A stretch of 64,000 nucleotides of DNA from Hydnum rufescens UP504. Its lineage: Eukaryota > Basidiomycota > Agaricomycetes > Cantharellales > Hydnaceae. The DNA lies in the NCBI GenBank assembly GCA_014904985.1, contig MU128932.1:344377-408376 (forward strand), in the 5' to 3' direction. Both the position numbers and the translations under genes were made by a program. Below, piece after piece: positions 33,966 through 48,090 of this stretch. The notes beneath the pieces are model-generated. The model was given only the letters and a program-made list of their open reading frames with translations, did not search any database and was not told the DNA's origin. How positions within the stretch are numbered: position 1 is the first letter of the stretch; each line of letters begins with the position of its first letter.

Positions 33966-36530
33966 TTACTCCCGCAAGTCGCGACAGCGTCGGCCATAGC
34001 ACGTCTCCACATACATCTGTTCATCACCAGCAGCGACTGCGCTACGTGAGAAGACCTTGGATATCCGCCCCTCTGTGAATGGCGTGTACGGTGTATGCGC
34101 AGAGATGTAATCCATCAGCACAGCATCGAGAGTATTCAACGGAGCAGTGGCCGGTTTCTTCGGAGGATTCAAGAACCCATCGCCACCCGAAGCGATGAAG
34201 TCGATCGTTGAGATCACATACGTCTCCCCCTCGCTGTGGGGATCCACGGGCTTCCCAGATATCGATAGCGTCCGAAGTCGTCTCCCGATCGGAAGACTGG
34301 GCGCATAAGAGAATGCAATACCTCGTGACACTTGGACAAAGGACGTCACCTCCTTGTCTGCTGAATTCCTCCAGCTTACGATGCCTGTCATACGTAAACA
34401 CCCCGGTCGTCCCAAAAGGGTCAGATAAGAAAAGCTCGTTCCGTGCGTCGCCAGACAAAAAGAAAGCGAACCCGACCTTCGAACATATCCCATAGCTCCT
34501 TGGCCGTAAAGTTCAAATCGATAACAGCGTTCGAGAAGGGAAAGCTCGTAATGATCTCTCCTGTCACCCATCCACGAATCACGTGCAATGTGAGTGAGTC
34601 TGTCAGTGACAATTATCAAGAGACACGCGCGTACCCCGAGTCACATTTCCAGCAGGAATCGATGCTCGAATACCCCCTGCGCAGATCAGTCACGATCAGT
34701 CCTCTCAACACAGGTCTCACGAGAGCGGCGCGGACGAGCCCTAACCAGCATTCATCACCGCTCCATCAACACGACCACCAGTCCCAAGGCGATAATCGAG
34801 AATAGCATCAGTGATCAAGTTCCCAAGGGTGCCTTTCCAAACCTCCACCATCAGGACTCGCACGAATGAGAACGAGATAAGGGGGGACACACACATTCCC
34901 CCTTTTGGCACAAAGTCTGGTCGAGAACACCTTCCGTCCACCCCACTACTTCTTTCGCATAGCTATCAAACGGTACTCGCCATGCATCCACCTTTGCCTG
35001 GAACTCTCGATCTTGTGGCGTCGCACTATCCATCGGGATCGGTCCCCCTTCATACGCAAGCACGCGTCCGCCGGACCCCGCTTCGAACGCGACGTTGATG
35101 TAGCCAAAGACTTGGCCCCACCGCCATGCTGTCACGATGAACACTTCCTGCAGGGGTGGTGGGAGTATGTAGAATCTCAGCAATAGAATAAAATTAGCTG
35201 AGCGGATGTGACCCCACCTCGCCATCAAGATTCTTCTGTATGGTAGGGTATGGACCCTCCGCCTCCGTAAAATCACCAAGAAGGGTATGTGAATGGCCCC
35301 CTGCCATCGACTAGGATCACTCCAGAGCAAGTGGTGGAATCATTGACTGGGGTCTCGACTTACCCAGAATGAGGTGAACGCCTCTGGTACGCGCAGCCAA
35401 ATCCACATCCTCCGCATAGCCTGATGGCAGATTCCAAGAAAAGGTTACACACCTAGAGCGCAGACGAAATGAACAAAACCCACCGATATGCGTCATAGCC
35501 ACTATTCGATCAACGTTTTCCTTTGCATGAATTTCATCGACAGTCTTCTGGAGAACTTCGACGGGGTCTAGGAACTCGGTTTCATCGCTGGGACTGGAGG
35601 TCGTCTTGGTGTGAATTGTAGTGAGCCCGATGACGGCGAGAGAGTGCTCGGGGAACACGTGGTACGGCTTAATGTGTGATGCTAGAGCTTTATTCTTGGT
35701 TTGAATGTTGGCGCTTACGATAGGGATGGTGGATGTTATGTTGTCGAACTGAGAGATTGGCATTTAAAACTTTATGGAAGAGTCAAACAGGGACAGTGGG
35801 GGGAAAGGACATACGTAGGCTGCGAGATGATCGTCCCCTCCATCGAATTCATGCTAACAATATTGGTAACGAAACGAAGATAAATAGGGGTGGAAAGGAG
35901 CCTTTGGGCGAACAACGTACGTTCCCAATCGTCATGGCGTCGAATTCCAAAGCATTCACAGTCTCTGCGATCTTCTCTCCACCATAATAAGAATAGAAGA
36001 GCGTGCCCTGTGTCCGTTATCGAGAGTTGAAAACGGATCAATTCGTTCTGTGCTCGAACGCGTGTGGCTTGAGTTGATAAGGATAAACAAGGGGCCACAC
36101 CTGGAATTCATCCCCCATGCTTAGGACGAGCGTGTCCGCAGGCGAGGAGACGCGGATTTCATCTACTTTTGATTTAATCCGGGCGTACCCACCCACGCAT
36201 TGAGATGAGGATGGATCACAGTCTGTTCCAGAGGTGCGGTATTGATCTAGATGTGCATGGACATCGTTTACATGGCTGTTCATGTAACAAGGTTGAAAGG
36301 GTGGGTGCGTTAATTTCGACGTCAGTTCCGGTGGTGGAGGCCAGTTTGCTTAGACACACGCACACGAAGGTCAGGTTGTAGAGCCCCACAGAGTCGTAGA
36401 AGCGGCGTGCGATACGCGTACTCTTCGAATGAAGACGACTTGATAGTAAACGATCGACCTGTGTAGTTGTACCAAGCTCTCCCAGAGCAGTCAAAGCCAA
36501 AGAAAGCAAGAAAACTGATGCGCGGATCAT
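33966..36530 (-). CDS. 5'-nucleotidase/UshA-type metallophosphatase, secreted or anchored
   Basis: Twelve exons: 36530-36364, 36275-36101, 36007-35921, 35853-35815, 35748-35484, 35420-35364, 35300-35218, 35147-34893, 34842-34746, 34676-34635, 34560-34477 and 34360-33966. They sum to 1746 nt (581 residues) with every junction in phase. The start is MIRASVFLLSLALTALG, a signal peptide. Metal-site motifs of the calcineurin-like N-domain follow in order: HVNDVHAHLDQY, MGDEFQGTLFY, TIGNHEFDGGDDH, MTHIGYAED and GGHSHTLL. The C-domain shows LGNLITDAIL, NAGGIRASIPAGNVT, ITSFPFSNAV and FIASGGDGF, the substrate-binding half. The enzyme class hydrolyses nucleoside 5'-phosphates outside the cell to release phosphate and nucleoside. 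No GPI signal is evident at the C-terminus (CYGRRCRDLRE). The acceptor of exon 9 and the donor of exon 11 are weak. Confidence 0.88.
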
Positions 36531-39500
36531 ATCCAAAATATCGAGATCTAGAGTCCGTCACGGAGAGGCCCGAGCCCGACCAATGTCCACGCTGACAGAG
36601 TCGGACGAGCCGCGAGCGTGGGGTGGCTTTCGTAAGGGGGTGCAGGAATACGCAAGTTGCCGTAGCGCGTGTACTCCCCGACAATTAAGCCAAGCTAGCT
36701 TACACCACTAGCTTTGTTCGATCCCGATTGAACCCAGTACTGTACTACTGTGTATGCTGATAAATGCATCTTTGAAATGGAGCGGCAAAGATGAAACTTG
36801 CTTCACAGCTTTGCGGTTTGGTATCATTCTTCCAGCCTACATTTCGAGAAGGGCATCACCGTTTTTTCTCAAGCTGGAATACAGGCCAGGGTTACAGATC
36901 AGAAAATATTAGAACGATCCCAATATTGATGACGCACAAGTTCTAACCCCAATACTAGGGACGGTATTGAATCGTGAGCTACACACGTGACTTTCGGAAC
37001 CAACCCCCTGCGCCCTCTCTGCACGCCACCATTTCCTGTCGTACTCTCGAGGGGTGCAGTGATATCTCCCCACTACGATGAAACAACCAACCGCCCACCC
37101 CAGTCTTATATTCGAAAATCATCATACCAATGTGGGCGATTGAAGGGTCAATATTTAGCAATATTCCATGAGCGCTAGGGCAGCCGCAAATATCAGAAGC
37201 AGATATGAGAAATGGCGGCTTGATTAGCTAGCCTTCTGCCGCTCGTGTATGCACCCAATGCACCTATACCGTATCTCTACCCTCCGCTCCCCGGCGGCGC
37301 TAATTATCTAGACCATGGACGATCCTTACTGATTTTGGCCCTGATTGACCCACACACAGGGGGCGCACCTCTAAACGTGCTCGCAGCCACGCGACCGTAG
37401 GTTTATATTCACAGCGATCTGCGTGCCTTGGATTATCCTTATCTAAGCCGCTCTGCGCTTGCTTTTCTTTTTTTTTTTTCCACGACAATTGCCGCGCGCA
37501 TTTATTCATATTCGTCCTCGTTTCACTCATGGGGGGGGGGGTGAGGGGGTGGCTTGGAAGTCAGTGGAGGGACGCATGATAGTCGACTGCCGCATTTTTG
37601 AATCGAGCCAAGCCCTATCGCGAGCCGCTTGCCCACACCCTCATTAGCGAAAACACAGGTCTGCTGTTCTAGATCCCTACTCTTTATTGGGTGCATTTAG
37701 CGGGGATTATTTTAGATGTGAATCGAAGCAATGTTTGGTCATCCCGCTGTGCTTTTTCTCCTAGGCGTATTGCTGTGCGTTGCCTTTGAAGCGGGGAGAT
37801 CACCGACTCCCCGATCCTGTTGGAACGGATTTTGCATGCCCGCCGTTATAGCATGACTGCATTTTTCTTGCAGTGTATTGTCCCTCATGTTCTTTTGTGT
37901 GGATTTCTTTTCATTGTTCCTTGATGGTGTCTCGTGAATCTACGCAAGGAAGATGCGATGATATAGAGTGGACTGTGGTACGGTGCCATGTGTGAGTGTG
38001 GGTGGGAACGAACGTGATTTGGGGCCTGGGCTTCGATCTCATTATCTTTGGCCTTGCTTTTTTTTTTCTCTCGCTACTGACACAAGTGGTCGGAGGGACA
38101 TCGGTTATTCCTCGAGGGGGGAGGCGAAGGGTTCGTATACACCGGAGGTCGAATATCGTGGTAATATTCGTATGTATGGCGTCCTTGATTCTCTGGTTTT
38201 GCTGTCGCACGTGCTCTGTTTAGGTGGCCTAGTGAGTTTAATGAGTACGAGTTCTGCGTGATATCATTTTGGTTCTTTGCTTGCTCGCCGGAGAGAAAGG
38301 GATTCATCTCTTGCGATAACGGAGCTTGGAATGGTGAGGATGGGGCCGGGGGAAGAGAGAGCACTTTCCTTTTTCTTCTTCTTCTTTCGGTCCGCTCTCT
38401 AGTGCATGCTGTAGTGATTTTATCACTTGAAGACTCGATAACGATAACTCAGATAATTTATCACCTTGTCGTTCTCGTGGTTGCAATTTGCATTTGTATT
38501 TCTTAGTATATATGTAAGATCTGAGTAATCAGAGGAGTGTGCGCGTACGCGAGGTTTGTAGGTGCTTTTCTCCTCGTGGCGGTTCTCTTGTCATCATCTC
38601 ACAGTCAGCTCTGGTGATTCTGAGTTGTCGCGGTGAAGGCGTCAGGCGGGCGGGTATACTGTAGTGAGCATTAGGGCGTTCTCGCCCTGGCGTGCCGTCT
38701 TTTTGCTTAGAATGCAGAGAGGTATTGGACGTTATTATATTTCAATTTATGGACTAGAAGGGACGAGGATAAACACCGGTTTTCAGGGTCGCGCGTCGGC
38801 AAGCCAAGGAGCAACAGGCGTGGAGCCCGCCGCATTTTAGTGCACTTTCGTTTTCCCCATAACAACAGGCCTTCTGGCTCATTCGAAGGCAAGGGAACTG
38901 TATGTGTGTGGGTATGTGTGCGAGTGTTTGTGCTGCACGTGGCCTGGCGTGACGGCCAAGCAGTGTTAACATTTTAACCTTACATCGTGTCTTGACTCCT
39001 GGGACGGCGGGGTTTGATGCGCACTGTACTGGGATCGTGGGTACTCGCGCGGGAAAGAAACGGAGTCCCGGAAGTCACGTCATAGGGTCCTGAGTGAGAT
39101 TTAGCGCGTGGGAGCCAGTCGTCCAAGACGAGGATAGTGCCATTACCGGCGGAGAAGTTTTTGACCCTACAAAAGAAAAAAAGTAGGTGCAGCGCCCCAG
39201 TCTGTTGGCTTTGCCCTGAATGGATAAGATGGGAGAGTGGGAGTCATGTTCAGGGTGGTGACCAGGTGAACAGTTTTAGGTAGGAGACTATTCTTCTAGA
39301 TCTTCCTCTTCCATAGTTCTGCTTCTTGAATAGTGATTCTTTGTCACATATTTGGTCCCTGGTTGCGGGGACGTCTCTGAATGCCTTGCTTTGATCCAAG
39401 GGACTTTGCGAGGTTACAGCCGCCAGGACTGACGTGAAGTTGCGCTCCGAGGCGAGCTTCAGAGAAGCGCCGTAGTTGCATCGGGCGGGCAGATTCGGGG

Positions 39501-40348
39501 TGCGAATGTCGTACGTGGATTGGTGCTTCCATAGCCTGCACACACATGGTGTTGGCGCTTTGGTTTGTGGCGGGAGAATCCGGCGCCATCGCGAGAATGT
39601 GGATGATCCGAATTGGATCTGAAAGTGGTAATTGGAGGAGGGAGAGAATTGGGAAAATTTACAAGTGTTTCTGGTTTCGCGATGAGCCACGTGGGGTACC
39701 ACGAGACAATTGTGGATCCGAGAGGAATAAAAAGAGCGAAGACCGGGAAGCAAGGGGAAGGAGGGGGAGTGTGTAACCGAGGGTGGGAGGGTGAGAGATA
39801 AGAGGGAAAAGTGGGGAGAATCTATTTGGTCCTTGTTTCCTTTTGGGGTGTTTGCCGAGGTGAACGCCGGATGGCGGGTAGGGAGCGGGATACGGTGTAC
39901 GGTGTCCGTACCGCTGGGATCTAGGGGTAGAGGTCGCGATGTCCACTAAGCGCCGGTGATACCGGATCTGTAGAGGATTTTTCCTGATTAGGAAATAGCG
40001 ATAGTCACCGGGAGTTCAGGGTGGGAGTGGGCCGGTGAGCAGGGGGCGGGGGGCGCAGGGGGGAGTGTGCGGACTAGTTCAACCCGGGTCCTCGTCGCTG
40101 GCCCCCTCGTGGGCGGGCGCCTACTCTCTCGCCCGCACACCCACTCGTGTTTGATTAAAAAGGGAAAACGCGTTCGGTCAGCCGGAACATAATCTTTGCG
40201 CCCTTTTCGTCTTTTTTTTTTCGTGTTCTCGTGTGCTCCGTGTACGCTTGGGCTCACTACTCATCTCCATTTACGGGCAGTGCATAAATATTCTGTTTTG
40301 TCCCAGAACGTACGCTCTCTCCTCCTCCCACCATCGTCGCTATTTATC
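36531..40348. other. Long intergenic/5' region upstream of the homeodomain gene
   Basis: No gene is supported. It contains homopolymer runs (T-run near 37469, G-run near 37531, T-run near 38057, T-run near 40210) and C/T-rich stretches. The last 200 bp or so before 40349 are pyrimidine-rich, as in fungal promoters and leaders. An in-frame codon string extends upstream of the chosen ATG but looks noncoding. Confidence 0.4.
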
Positions 40349-42462
40349 ATGTCCAACCCAGCCGTGCTTCCCTTCCACCAGCTCTTTAGTGCGCCTCCTA
40401 TATTTGGCGCGTTCCAGGACACGATGAGTCATGCCGACCAACAGCAGCAACAGCAACAACAACCACAACCGCAACCGCAACAGCAGCAGCAGTCCCAACA
40501 CCACTCGAGAGATAATTCTGCCTACGACACCCGGCGCTCTTCCGAGTTCCCCCAGCGGTGGGAACAGGCTCCCGATGACCGCAACTCTGACCGTCCCTCG
40601 ATGACCCTCCCCCCCATCAACCAGCAGCAATGGGACGACCGGGCATCCTACTCGGAATGGCAGCAATCTTACGGTCCGTCTTCCCTTTCTCTTTCTCCTT
40701 CTTTTCTGCTTATCAACTATTCCAGCTCCATTCCCCCGTCCTCCCTATCCTCAGTCCCAGTACCCAAATTCCCAATCCGATACACCAAACTCGTACGCCT
40801 ACGGACCTCCAGAAAACTCGTACACTATCACCAACACCCACGACGCGCGATACCATCCTCCACAGACTTCCTTCTCTCCTACTGTATCACAGCAACATTC
40901 ATCCTTTCCCTCCCAGCACTCTCCCACATTCCTCAGCTCTCCATCCTCCTCATCCCAACGCCCGCAATCGCCCTATACATCTTCTTCTTCTTCTATCGTC
41001 GCCGATCCGAACATTTCCCGCCAACTGCCCCCCCTCACCTCTCTGGGCGTCACCCCGCGCCCTTCAACGCCCTCTGGTTCCGGAATTTCCGCTCCCACCT
41101 CAACTTCATCCATGGACTGGCCATCTCGTCCCCCAACAAGCCGCTCCTCTAATGCCACTCCCACAACCACTAGATCATCGGGCCCTGGCCTTGGTAACAC
41201 CCCTTCCGCACGTGGCACTCCCACAACGGCCCCTTCTGCCCCTGCATCCCTGGATCCTGATCGATCCTCCGATGAACATTCCTCCACCAGCGGCGCCCCA
41301 ACTAACGCGTCCCTTCCCTCTTCCTCCGTCGCCAGCACCTATTTCATCACCAGTACCGGCTCAGCTGGTGGTGAGAACCTCCTCGCGACGGCCGGCTCCC
41401 TGGGCAGCGGCAGCGGTCCGGGCGGCACCAGGCTCACTCCTGCACGGACCGTAAGCGCTACAGCTACCACCGCCGCAGCTACTTCCTCTGGTGCCGTGAA
41501 GCCTAAACGACGGAGAGCGGATGCCAACCAGCTACGCACTCTCAATGCCACATATGATCGAACAGCCTTCCCAAGCACGGAAGAACGAGCAGAGCTGGCC
41601 AGAAAACTCGGCATGAGTCCCCGACAAGTGCAGATTTGGTACGCATATTTCTATACAAATCTCATTGTCGTGACGTTTTTTTGACTTCGCCCCCTCTCCT
41701 TTTTCGTTCGCGCGTGATCGCGTTTTCATTCCATCCTTGCCATGTTTTCGGTATTTATGAATAATTAAATCACATCTTATTTAATGAAACGGCAACAAAC
41801 GCAACAGGTTCCAGAATAAACGCCAGTCATTTCGACAGACGAGGAATAATACTGCGTCCTCGCAATCTCACGTCACCGCCGGAGCGAGCGGTGTACATTC
41901 TGGGCAAGGACTTCATTCGGCGTCGACTTCGCCTACCGGCGCGACTGGTGCGACTGGCCCTGGATCTGGATCAGGCGGGACAGGGGGTGGTGGACATCAG
42001 CCCGGGACGTTTGGCTCGATACAACTCTCACCGACCTCGGCTCCTCCTCCACCTGCTACTATTCCCGGCTCCGGGAACGGTGTCGCATATGGGGGTGGTG
42101 GCTCAGGCGGGACTGGATACAGTCGTCAAGGATTGGATTCACTGCATCACCCCTCACAACAACACGCACAGCAAGGATATCATCATGCGCAGCCGGTTCA
42201 TCATCTCCAACATTCACAGCACTCCCTCTCAACGGAGCCGAATGTTATCAGGTTGGATACTGCTCCCGGTCCATCTTCTGCGTCATCCGTACAGCCGCAA
42301 TCGCAACCGCAGCAAAGGACACTACCTCCACTCCCACTCACTTCCCCTACAAGCGGGGGTTCAGAGAGAGGCGGTGGAGGTGGCGGTGGAGACGGGGACT
42401 CGGACGACGACTATAGTCCTGGTGCGAATGGAAGATCGCTCAAATCGAGACGGTACCGGTAG
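40349..42462 (+). CDS. Homeodomain transcription factor (WFQNKRQ class)
   Basis: Exons are 40349-40673, 40726-41638 and 41808-42462 (1893 nt, 630 residues). The ATG at 40349 was chosen because upstream in-frame sequence looks noncoding. A Gln/Pro-rich stretch (about residues 30-50) is followed by long Ser/Thr/Pro-rich disordered sequence. The homeodomain spans about residues 366-426: KPKRRRADANQLRTLN, then FPSTEERAELARKLGMSPRQ and VQIWFQNKRQSFRQTR. Intron 2 splits the helix-3 codon for Trp, a position often seen in homeobox genes. The C-terminus has Gly-rich linkers and an acidic GDSDDDYS stretch. The WFQNKRQ helix 3 resembles yeast Yox1-like and mushroom homeodomain regulators, so a role in development or cell-cycle transcription is plausible. 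It is not a mating-type HD1/HD2 protein by context. Confidence 0.85.
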
Positions 42463-45400
42463 CCCTCTAAGTTACCCACATATCATGTGGGTGGGACGGC
42501 GGAGAAAAGTTGTTTCGTTCTTGTGCGACTTCATTGTTGTTCTTTATCTCGTCTGGTGTCATTCGTTCCTTGTTGTCATTCCTCTCTTCCATCATCATCT
42601 TATTACTCCTGCGCGACGCTGCTTGACATGGGAAGGTGATGGCACTGCTCTGTTTACAACGAATCAGCCGTGGATGGATACCTTGAGGCGGGGTTTTGAG
42701 TGATTGAGAATGCCGTTCTTCCTGTTTCCCCTGATTTGTTGCTGCGGCCTCTCCCGCCCTCCCTTATTTCTCCTGCCCCCTCACTCTTCCTTACTCACCC
42801 TCTTATCGTCGGGAACGCGTGAAATAGACACCCTTTTCTTTTTTTTCGACTCTTGGCCTTTCGCATGCTTTGACAGCTAGTCGCTCTTGCCTTATATTTT
42901 AGGTCTCGTCGTATTGTGTTGGGTGGGGATAGTTGTTTTCGAGTACCTGGATTGTATTTCATACTATTGATTTTCAGCCAGGGGCTTGTGGAATGGAATC
43001 GGTAGAGGTGAGTTTTTCCATATGCAGATTTCTTTCTTTTGGGTTCTTTTTCGCACGACGCACGATGACTCATCTCGTGTACATGTGTGCTCATGATTAT
43101 TCTTTCCGTTAGGGAGGATTTCTGTAATGTCATGGAAACACCAACAACCCTTGGCTGGGACGATGATTCATGTTTTGTTGTAATTGTGTCTGTGGCCTTG
43201 TTTTGTGCCACGTTGTTTGCTTGTGCGTTTTTATTTCGATCACATTTGTCATGTTTATTGATTTTCTTGAACGTGCGTAGATCTCTCTCACGACCCCACT
43301 ACGTCATCTTTCCGGGGGGATCTCGTCTTGGGACACAGCTATCGTACTCATTCACCTAGCCACGAACGAATAAACTGTCTCTCTTCTCTTGACTTCAGCC
43401 TCGAGTCAACCTCTCCCTATTTACCCTTAATTGGATTCCTCGGATGTCAGTCATCATGGGGGAGGCAGGTTAGTCTCCCTGATTCACATCTTCCCAATTT
43501 CTCTCCGTTTTTTTTTCCCGGGGGGGAGCGGAGGACCCGGTGTCTCAGCCGCTTTGCACTGCCCCTGACTATATGCTCGCGCACAGTGTTTCTGTTTCAG
43601 CAAATAATAGATTGCTTCATCGGTGTGAATTTCTCGAGGCTCCTGCCACCATCACCTACCCTACGACGCCACACATCACAGGGATGGATTGGTTCAGGCC
43701 CCTCATCGGGTCCAGTCCGGCCACCGCCGAAAATGCGTTCGTTTGTCCTAGTCCTCCAAGGCTCGATGATCCCCCACACAACGAGGGAGAATCAAGAATC
43801 AAGCTGAAATGACGTCTAGAGGAAGTAAAAAAAAAAAACACAAGATGACGTCCAAGAGTTTGTCCTGTTTTGGTGCGATCCGGATTTTCCTGCTTTGGAT
43901 TGCAAGTCCATGTGGACATGTGGATGGTTAGTTACCCTTCATATACGTAACAGCCGAAATCAGGGAGAACCGCGATCGTGGACCTGGATGTGTGTTCTGC
44001 GCGGCGGCGGCGGAGGTTCGGTTCGGTGACTATCTGGTATCTGGTGTGATGAATATGGGGTGCAGCATGGCATTGGGCGTGGTGTCTGGTCTTGTGCCGC
44101 CCCTGGATTCTGGATCGTGGGTGTGTCCCTATGTCCCTGGGCCCTGGTTTCGCAGTCTGCGCGACGGGGGGCGGGGGACGAGAGGGGTTGTTGGTTGTGG
44201 GTTGTGGGGGATTGTAGGCCTTGGCCTTTTTTTTTGCTGTGCGCCGCCTGGCGGTATTTTATTGCATGGGCAGGATTCTACGCGCCCCTCCCTTCCCCTT
44301 TCCCGTATAGGGTATAGGGTCCAGATCCAGGGACCGCCGCCATTACATAGCGACGTGTTGACACCACGATGATCCGGATGGTGTTTCCCCGGTGTCTGTG
44401 GTCTCGGGTTCTGACTGCATCCAGACGATCACTCGAGCTCATGGTGACGGGTTGTCTTGGCCTACATTGCGATCAACCACTTTTCCCCCTGCACTTGTTA
44501 AATTTTTGACGTGCGTGACGAAGGACGCGCCCGAGTTCTCGAGGTGGGGCGGGATTTACTCTCAGCCTCAAGTGCGGATTCTGTGGGGCTGACTCTGTTC
44601 TCTTCGCTGACAGTGTCTGCGGTGTCTGCGGGTGGGGGATGATGTCATTTCACCTTGCCGTCCCTGCCTGACAAGGTTTACACGTCCCTTTCCGTACCTC
44701 TCGGTCCTAATCTCTTCGGCCCCTATCGACGATGAACCCACTCTACGCGACTCCACAGGCGTTCTTCCTATCAATGACGTCAACCCCGGTTCACACCCCA
44801 AATAGAATGCCTAGCAGGGTCATAATAACTTATTAAGGTTCTCCTCCCACCTTCAACATAGAATATTATGCTGACGAGAAATTGATCCACTTACACACCT
44901 TTGTCTCCGTCCCCCCTTTCCTCTTCTCTTCAGTTCTGCACGCTGGTTATGTGTCTCTGCAATATCGCATCCCACCTGTGCACATATCTACATCCAGCTT
45001 CTTTTCCTCACCCTCACCAAATTGCTTTCCTCCCGCCGCTGACCCACGATAAAATCACATCTCTTCCTTTCTGAAACACTCATACCTCCTTGCTCATGCA
45101 TTCCCCGTCCCTGTTTTCCGTATTTGACCTTTCAAGTTGTTTTACCCTACGACCCGACTCTGTAATTAATCTTCCCCGTGCACTTTGCCCTGGTTTTGGA
45201 TGAGAAACCCACTAGCCATCAGGATACATAACTACTTCCATATTCCTACCCAGCCTGGTATATTGCTCATTCTCCCCACGTGTCATTCTATTCTGGGGCG
45301 CACTTACTACATCGAGGAGTGCTTTGTGCTTTGTCTCATTCCCCCGGCCCGCCAATTCCTTTCATCTCCCGCTTCTTCTTCTCACCTGTACGTCTCCCTC

Positions 45401-46640
45401 CCCCCTCCCCCCCTGCCCTTCAAGATTCCGACACTATTGAAGGGATGAGAAGCATGCGTATAACTGGAAATCCAATCAATCCAATCATGCCTTGACTGAC
45501 CAGAAACATCGCGATGAATTACGGAGGTGTGCCTTATCAATGCATCGAAGCCATCGAAGCATCAATTAATCATGCCGAGGGATAGAGTAAATGGCGATCA
45601 TCATTCATATATAGATACATTATTTATAATATAACACAGATATTCCCATTTCATCCTTCTCCCCCCCGGGCTCTCGTCCGAGTCACCGGAGGGCAGGCAC
45701 ACGCGGCCAAGTGGAAGGAGCCATTCAGGGTTGGTTTATATCTTTGGATTGTTGGGCTGCTGTCTCTCTCTTTGTGTGCACCAGTCAATTATCGTGTGCC
45801 CGGGGAAGACCCCTGTTCCCCTTCCAATGCACCCTCACTTTCAAACCCCATCTCAAGTAAAGGAGGTATGCTATCTGGTGTTGGACCTGTTTTTTTTCTT
45901 TTAAATTAAAAATTTTTCAAATGTTTCCCACCAAGTTAACAAAAAAAAAAAAAGTGATATCTTTTATTTCCAGCACCTGCACAAGGGGTTTTTTTCACCC
46001 TTTTGTTTCTTTAACATAAGCTGGATCTACATATACACGGTAATAGTTATTCTCAGTTGTTTTCTTCATTCTGCCTACCTTGCCTTTCATTTTAAAAAAT
46101 TTATTCCCATTCACCACTGAACCTGTAGCCTTGAAATCTCATCCAAGTTTTATTCATCTTCAAGCCACTATATTCATTCTCCATCTCCTCTTCCTTTCCT
46201 TGCCTTCTCATTTCTATTTTCATTTTCCATTTCACAATTCCAATTGTCAAATCATCTCTTGCTGGAGCCAAGGCCTGTCCCATTTTTGCCCTCCCCCCCA
46301 CAAGGCAGTGAATTCTGTGCATTCTTCTTCAGAAAAAGAGGATTGGGGTCTAAGGTACAATCCAGCAGCCCATTGAATCATGTTATTCTTGTGAAGAGCT
46401 CTTCCTGGTCTGTTTGATGCAATAACTCTGTAGGGGTTTCTGTTGGAGTGAGGAACTATGGAAATGACTGGCATGCTGACAGAGACAAGCACAACCCTGT
46501 GAGGCTATGCTGATGGCCTCACCATTTGTTATTGCCAATCTACTGTTTGGATCTTATAGCTAGGTTTCACCAGCAATCTTTTACCCCTTTGTTTTCTTGC
46601 CGCCATCATTGACAATTGGACTTTTACTTCATGTTTTACC
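42463..46640. other. Gene-free, pyrimidine-rich stretch
   Basis: No gene is supported. It contains simple-sequence tracts (A-run near 43829, A-run near 45944, C-runs near 45400 and 45661) and AT-rich sequence near 45600. Short open frames up to 159 codons (43328-43807) have no domain. The first few hundred bases are probably the 3' UTR of the homeodomain gene. Confidence 0.4.
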
Positions 46641-46669
46641 CCATCTTATGTGTTTCTGTGCCTCATGTA

Positions 46670-48090
46670 AATAGTATAAAAGATGGGCTTGAGCCCACAA
46701 AAATCCTAAGGACTTGTCTTGTGTTCTTCCTGCTGCTGGTTATTTCACTTGAATCCTCAAGTCTTGCCAATCCAAATTCATTCTCATCTGCTTAGTAATC
46801 AGGGGGAAATTCTACTTCAAACACCATAACTCTCACAAGGTTATGGGCCCATCATTGCTCTCTTAAAGAAACACATTTACCCCCTATTTTTCCATGACTA
46901 GAAAAGACCACTATGAGTGATGAATTCAAGATTTGAGTTACGAAATTGGCTCCAGACATGTACAAACTGGGTCACATACTGTGACTGGATTATGTGGGCC
47001 CTCAATGCAAAGGGGTGCTGGAGCACCTTATGAGTGACATGATTATGTCAGACTATAGTGCTGCTGGTACAGTCAATGGACTTACACCAGAGGCTTGATG
47101 GAAGAAGGACAAGGCCATGGTCAAACAGCTTGTGGCCAGCTCAGTCCCAGATATGGTATTCAGCCAGATTAAGGCTGGACTCAAGGCCAAGGAGGTCTGG
47201 GATCAGCTCCAGGCTCTGTACAAATGATGATCAAAATTAATTCTGGTTCGATCTATGGAAATGATTGCAGAATACTTGCTGTGGCACAGATGATGACATT
47301 CATGCACATTTCAACAAATTGTCTGATCTCAAGGAGCAGTTGGTGGCCATGGGCACCACTATCATGGATGAAGAGTATGGAAACATCCTACTAGGATCAC
47401 TCCCCAACTCCTACAATAACATGATAAATTCAATTATGGCAGCTGCAGAGCTCAGTGGCATGCCTATTATGCCAAATTTGGTAATTTGACTCATGATGGA
47501 TGAGTATGATTGGTGAACTCTGAAGAAGGGAAAAGCCAAATTGAGTAACAATGAGGCCATTTCATGCCAATGGGCAGGCCAGAGGAACATTGAGTGCTTT
47601 AATTGCCACTGAAAAGGGACACTTCAAAGTGGATTGTTGGGTGAAAGGGGGAGGAAAGGAAGGGAAGGGACCTCATGGATCACTGAGCTCTAGGACAGGT
47701 GCTATGGAAAGCACTTCAGCAGCTGCACATGCCGACATGTTGAGGCATGGGCAACAATCGAGGCCATGAGGCCACAGCCAGATATGCATGCAACAATGAA
47801 CAAACAAACAAAATCCCCCACTTATGCCAAAATATACAATTCAGGGGCCACTCAACACATGTCACCATATAAGGATCAATTTATCAATTATCATTCCAAT
47901 GACCCCTGCCCTGATTGCTGCTGCTGACAAACATATATTTTATGCTGTTGGTACTGGTGACTTAAAGATACAAGTACCAAACAAAGGAAAATTCACCATG
48001 GTCATCTTATGTGACACCCTTCATGTGCCAGAACTCAGATTAACCATCATCTCAATAAGCTGGATTACTGTTATGAGTCATACTCACAAC
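46670..48090 (+). mobile_element. Ty1/copia gag-protease relic with LTR-like leader
   Basis: A TATA-containing leader (ATAGTATAAAAGATGGGC at 46673) precedes a decayed gag reading in several frames. The traces are K-x-VWDQLQALYK near 47200, FNKLSDLKEQLVAMG, LLGSLPNSYNNMINSI and a CCHC zinc knuckle (CFNCH..GHFKVDCW near 47590-47640). Near 47830-47870 YNSGATQHMSPYKDQF is the copia protease region, with Asn where the catalytic Asp (DSGA) should be. Near 48020 LHVPELRLTIIS corresponds to the end of the protease. Stops and frame changes are frequent, and no integrase or reverse transcriptase follows. Confidence 0.7.

Noticed and set aside
40196..41152. 318-codon frame covering the homeodomain gene start
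   Set aside because: It reads through intron 1 into a shifted Pro/Ser frame; the spliced frame carries the homeodomain.
40630..41454. 274-codon Pro/Leu-rich frame
   Set aside because: Shadow of the Ser/Thr/Pro-rich coding sequence of the homeodomain gene in another frame.
40349..42462. Mating-type HD1/HD2 locus
   Set aside because: Single homeodomain gene with a typical WFQNKRQ helix, no divergent HD partner and no flanking mitochondrial intermediate peptidase gene.
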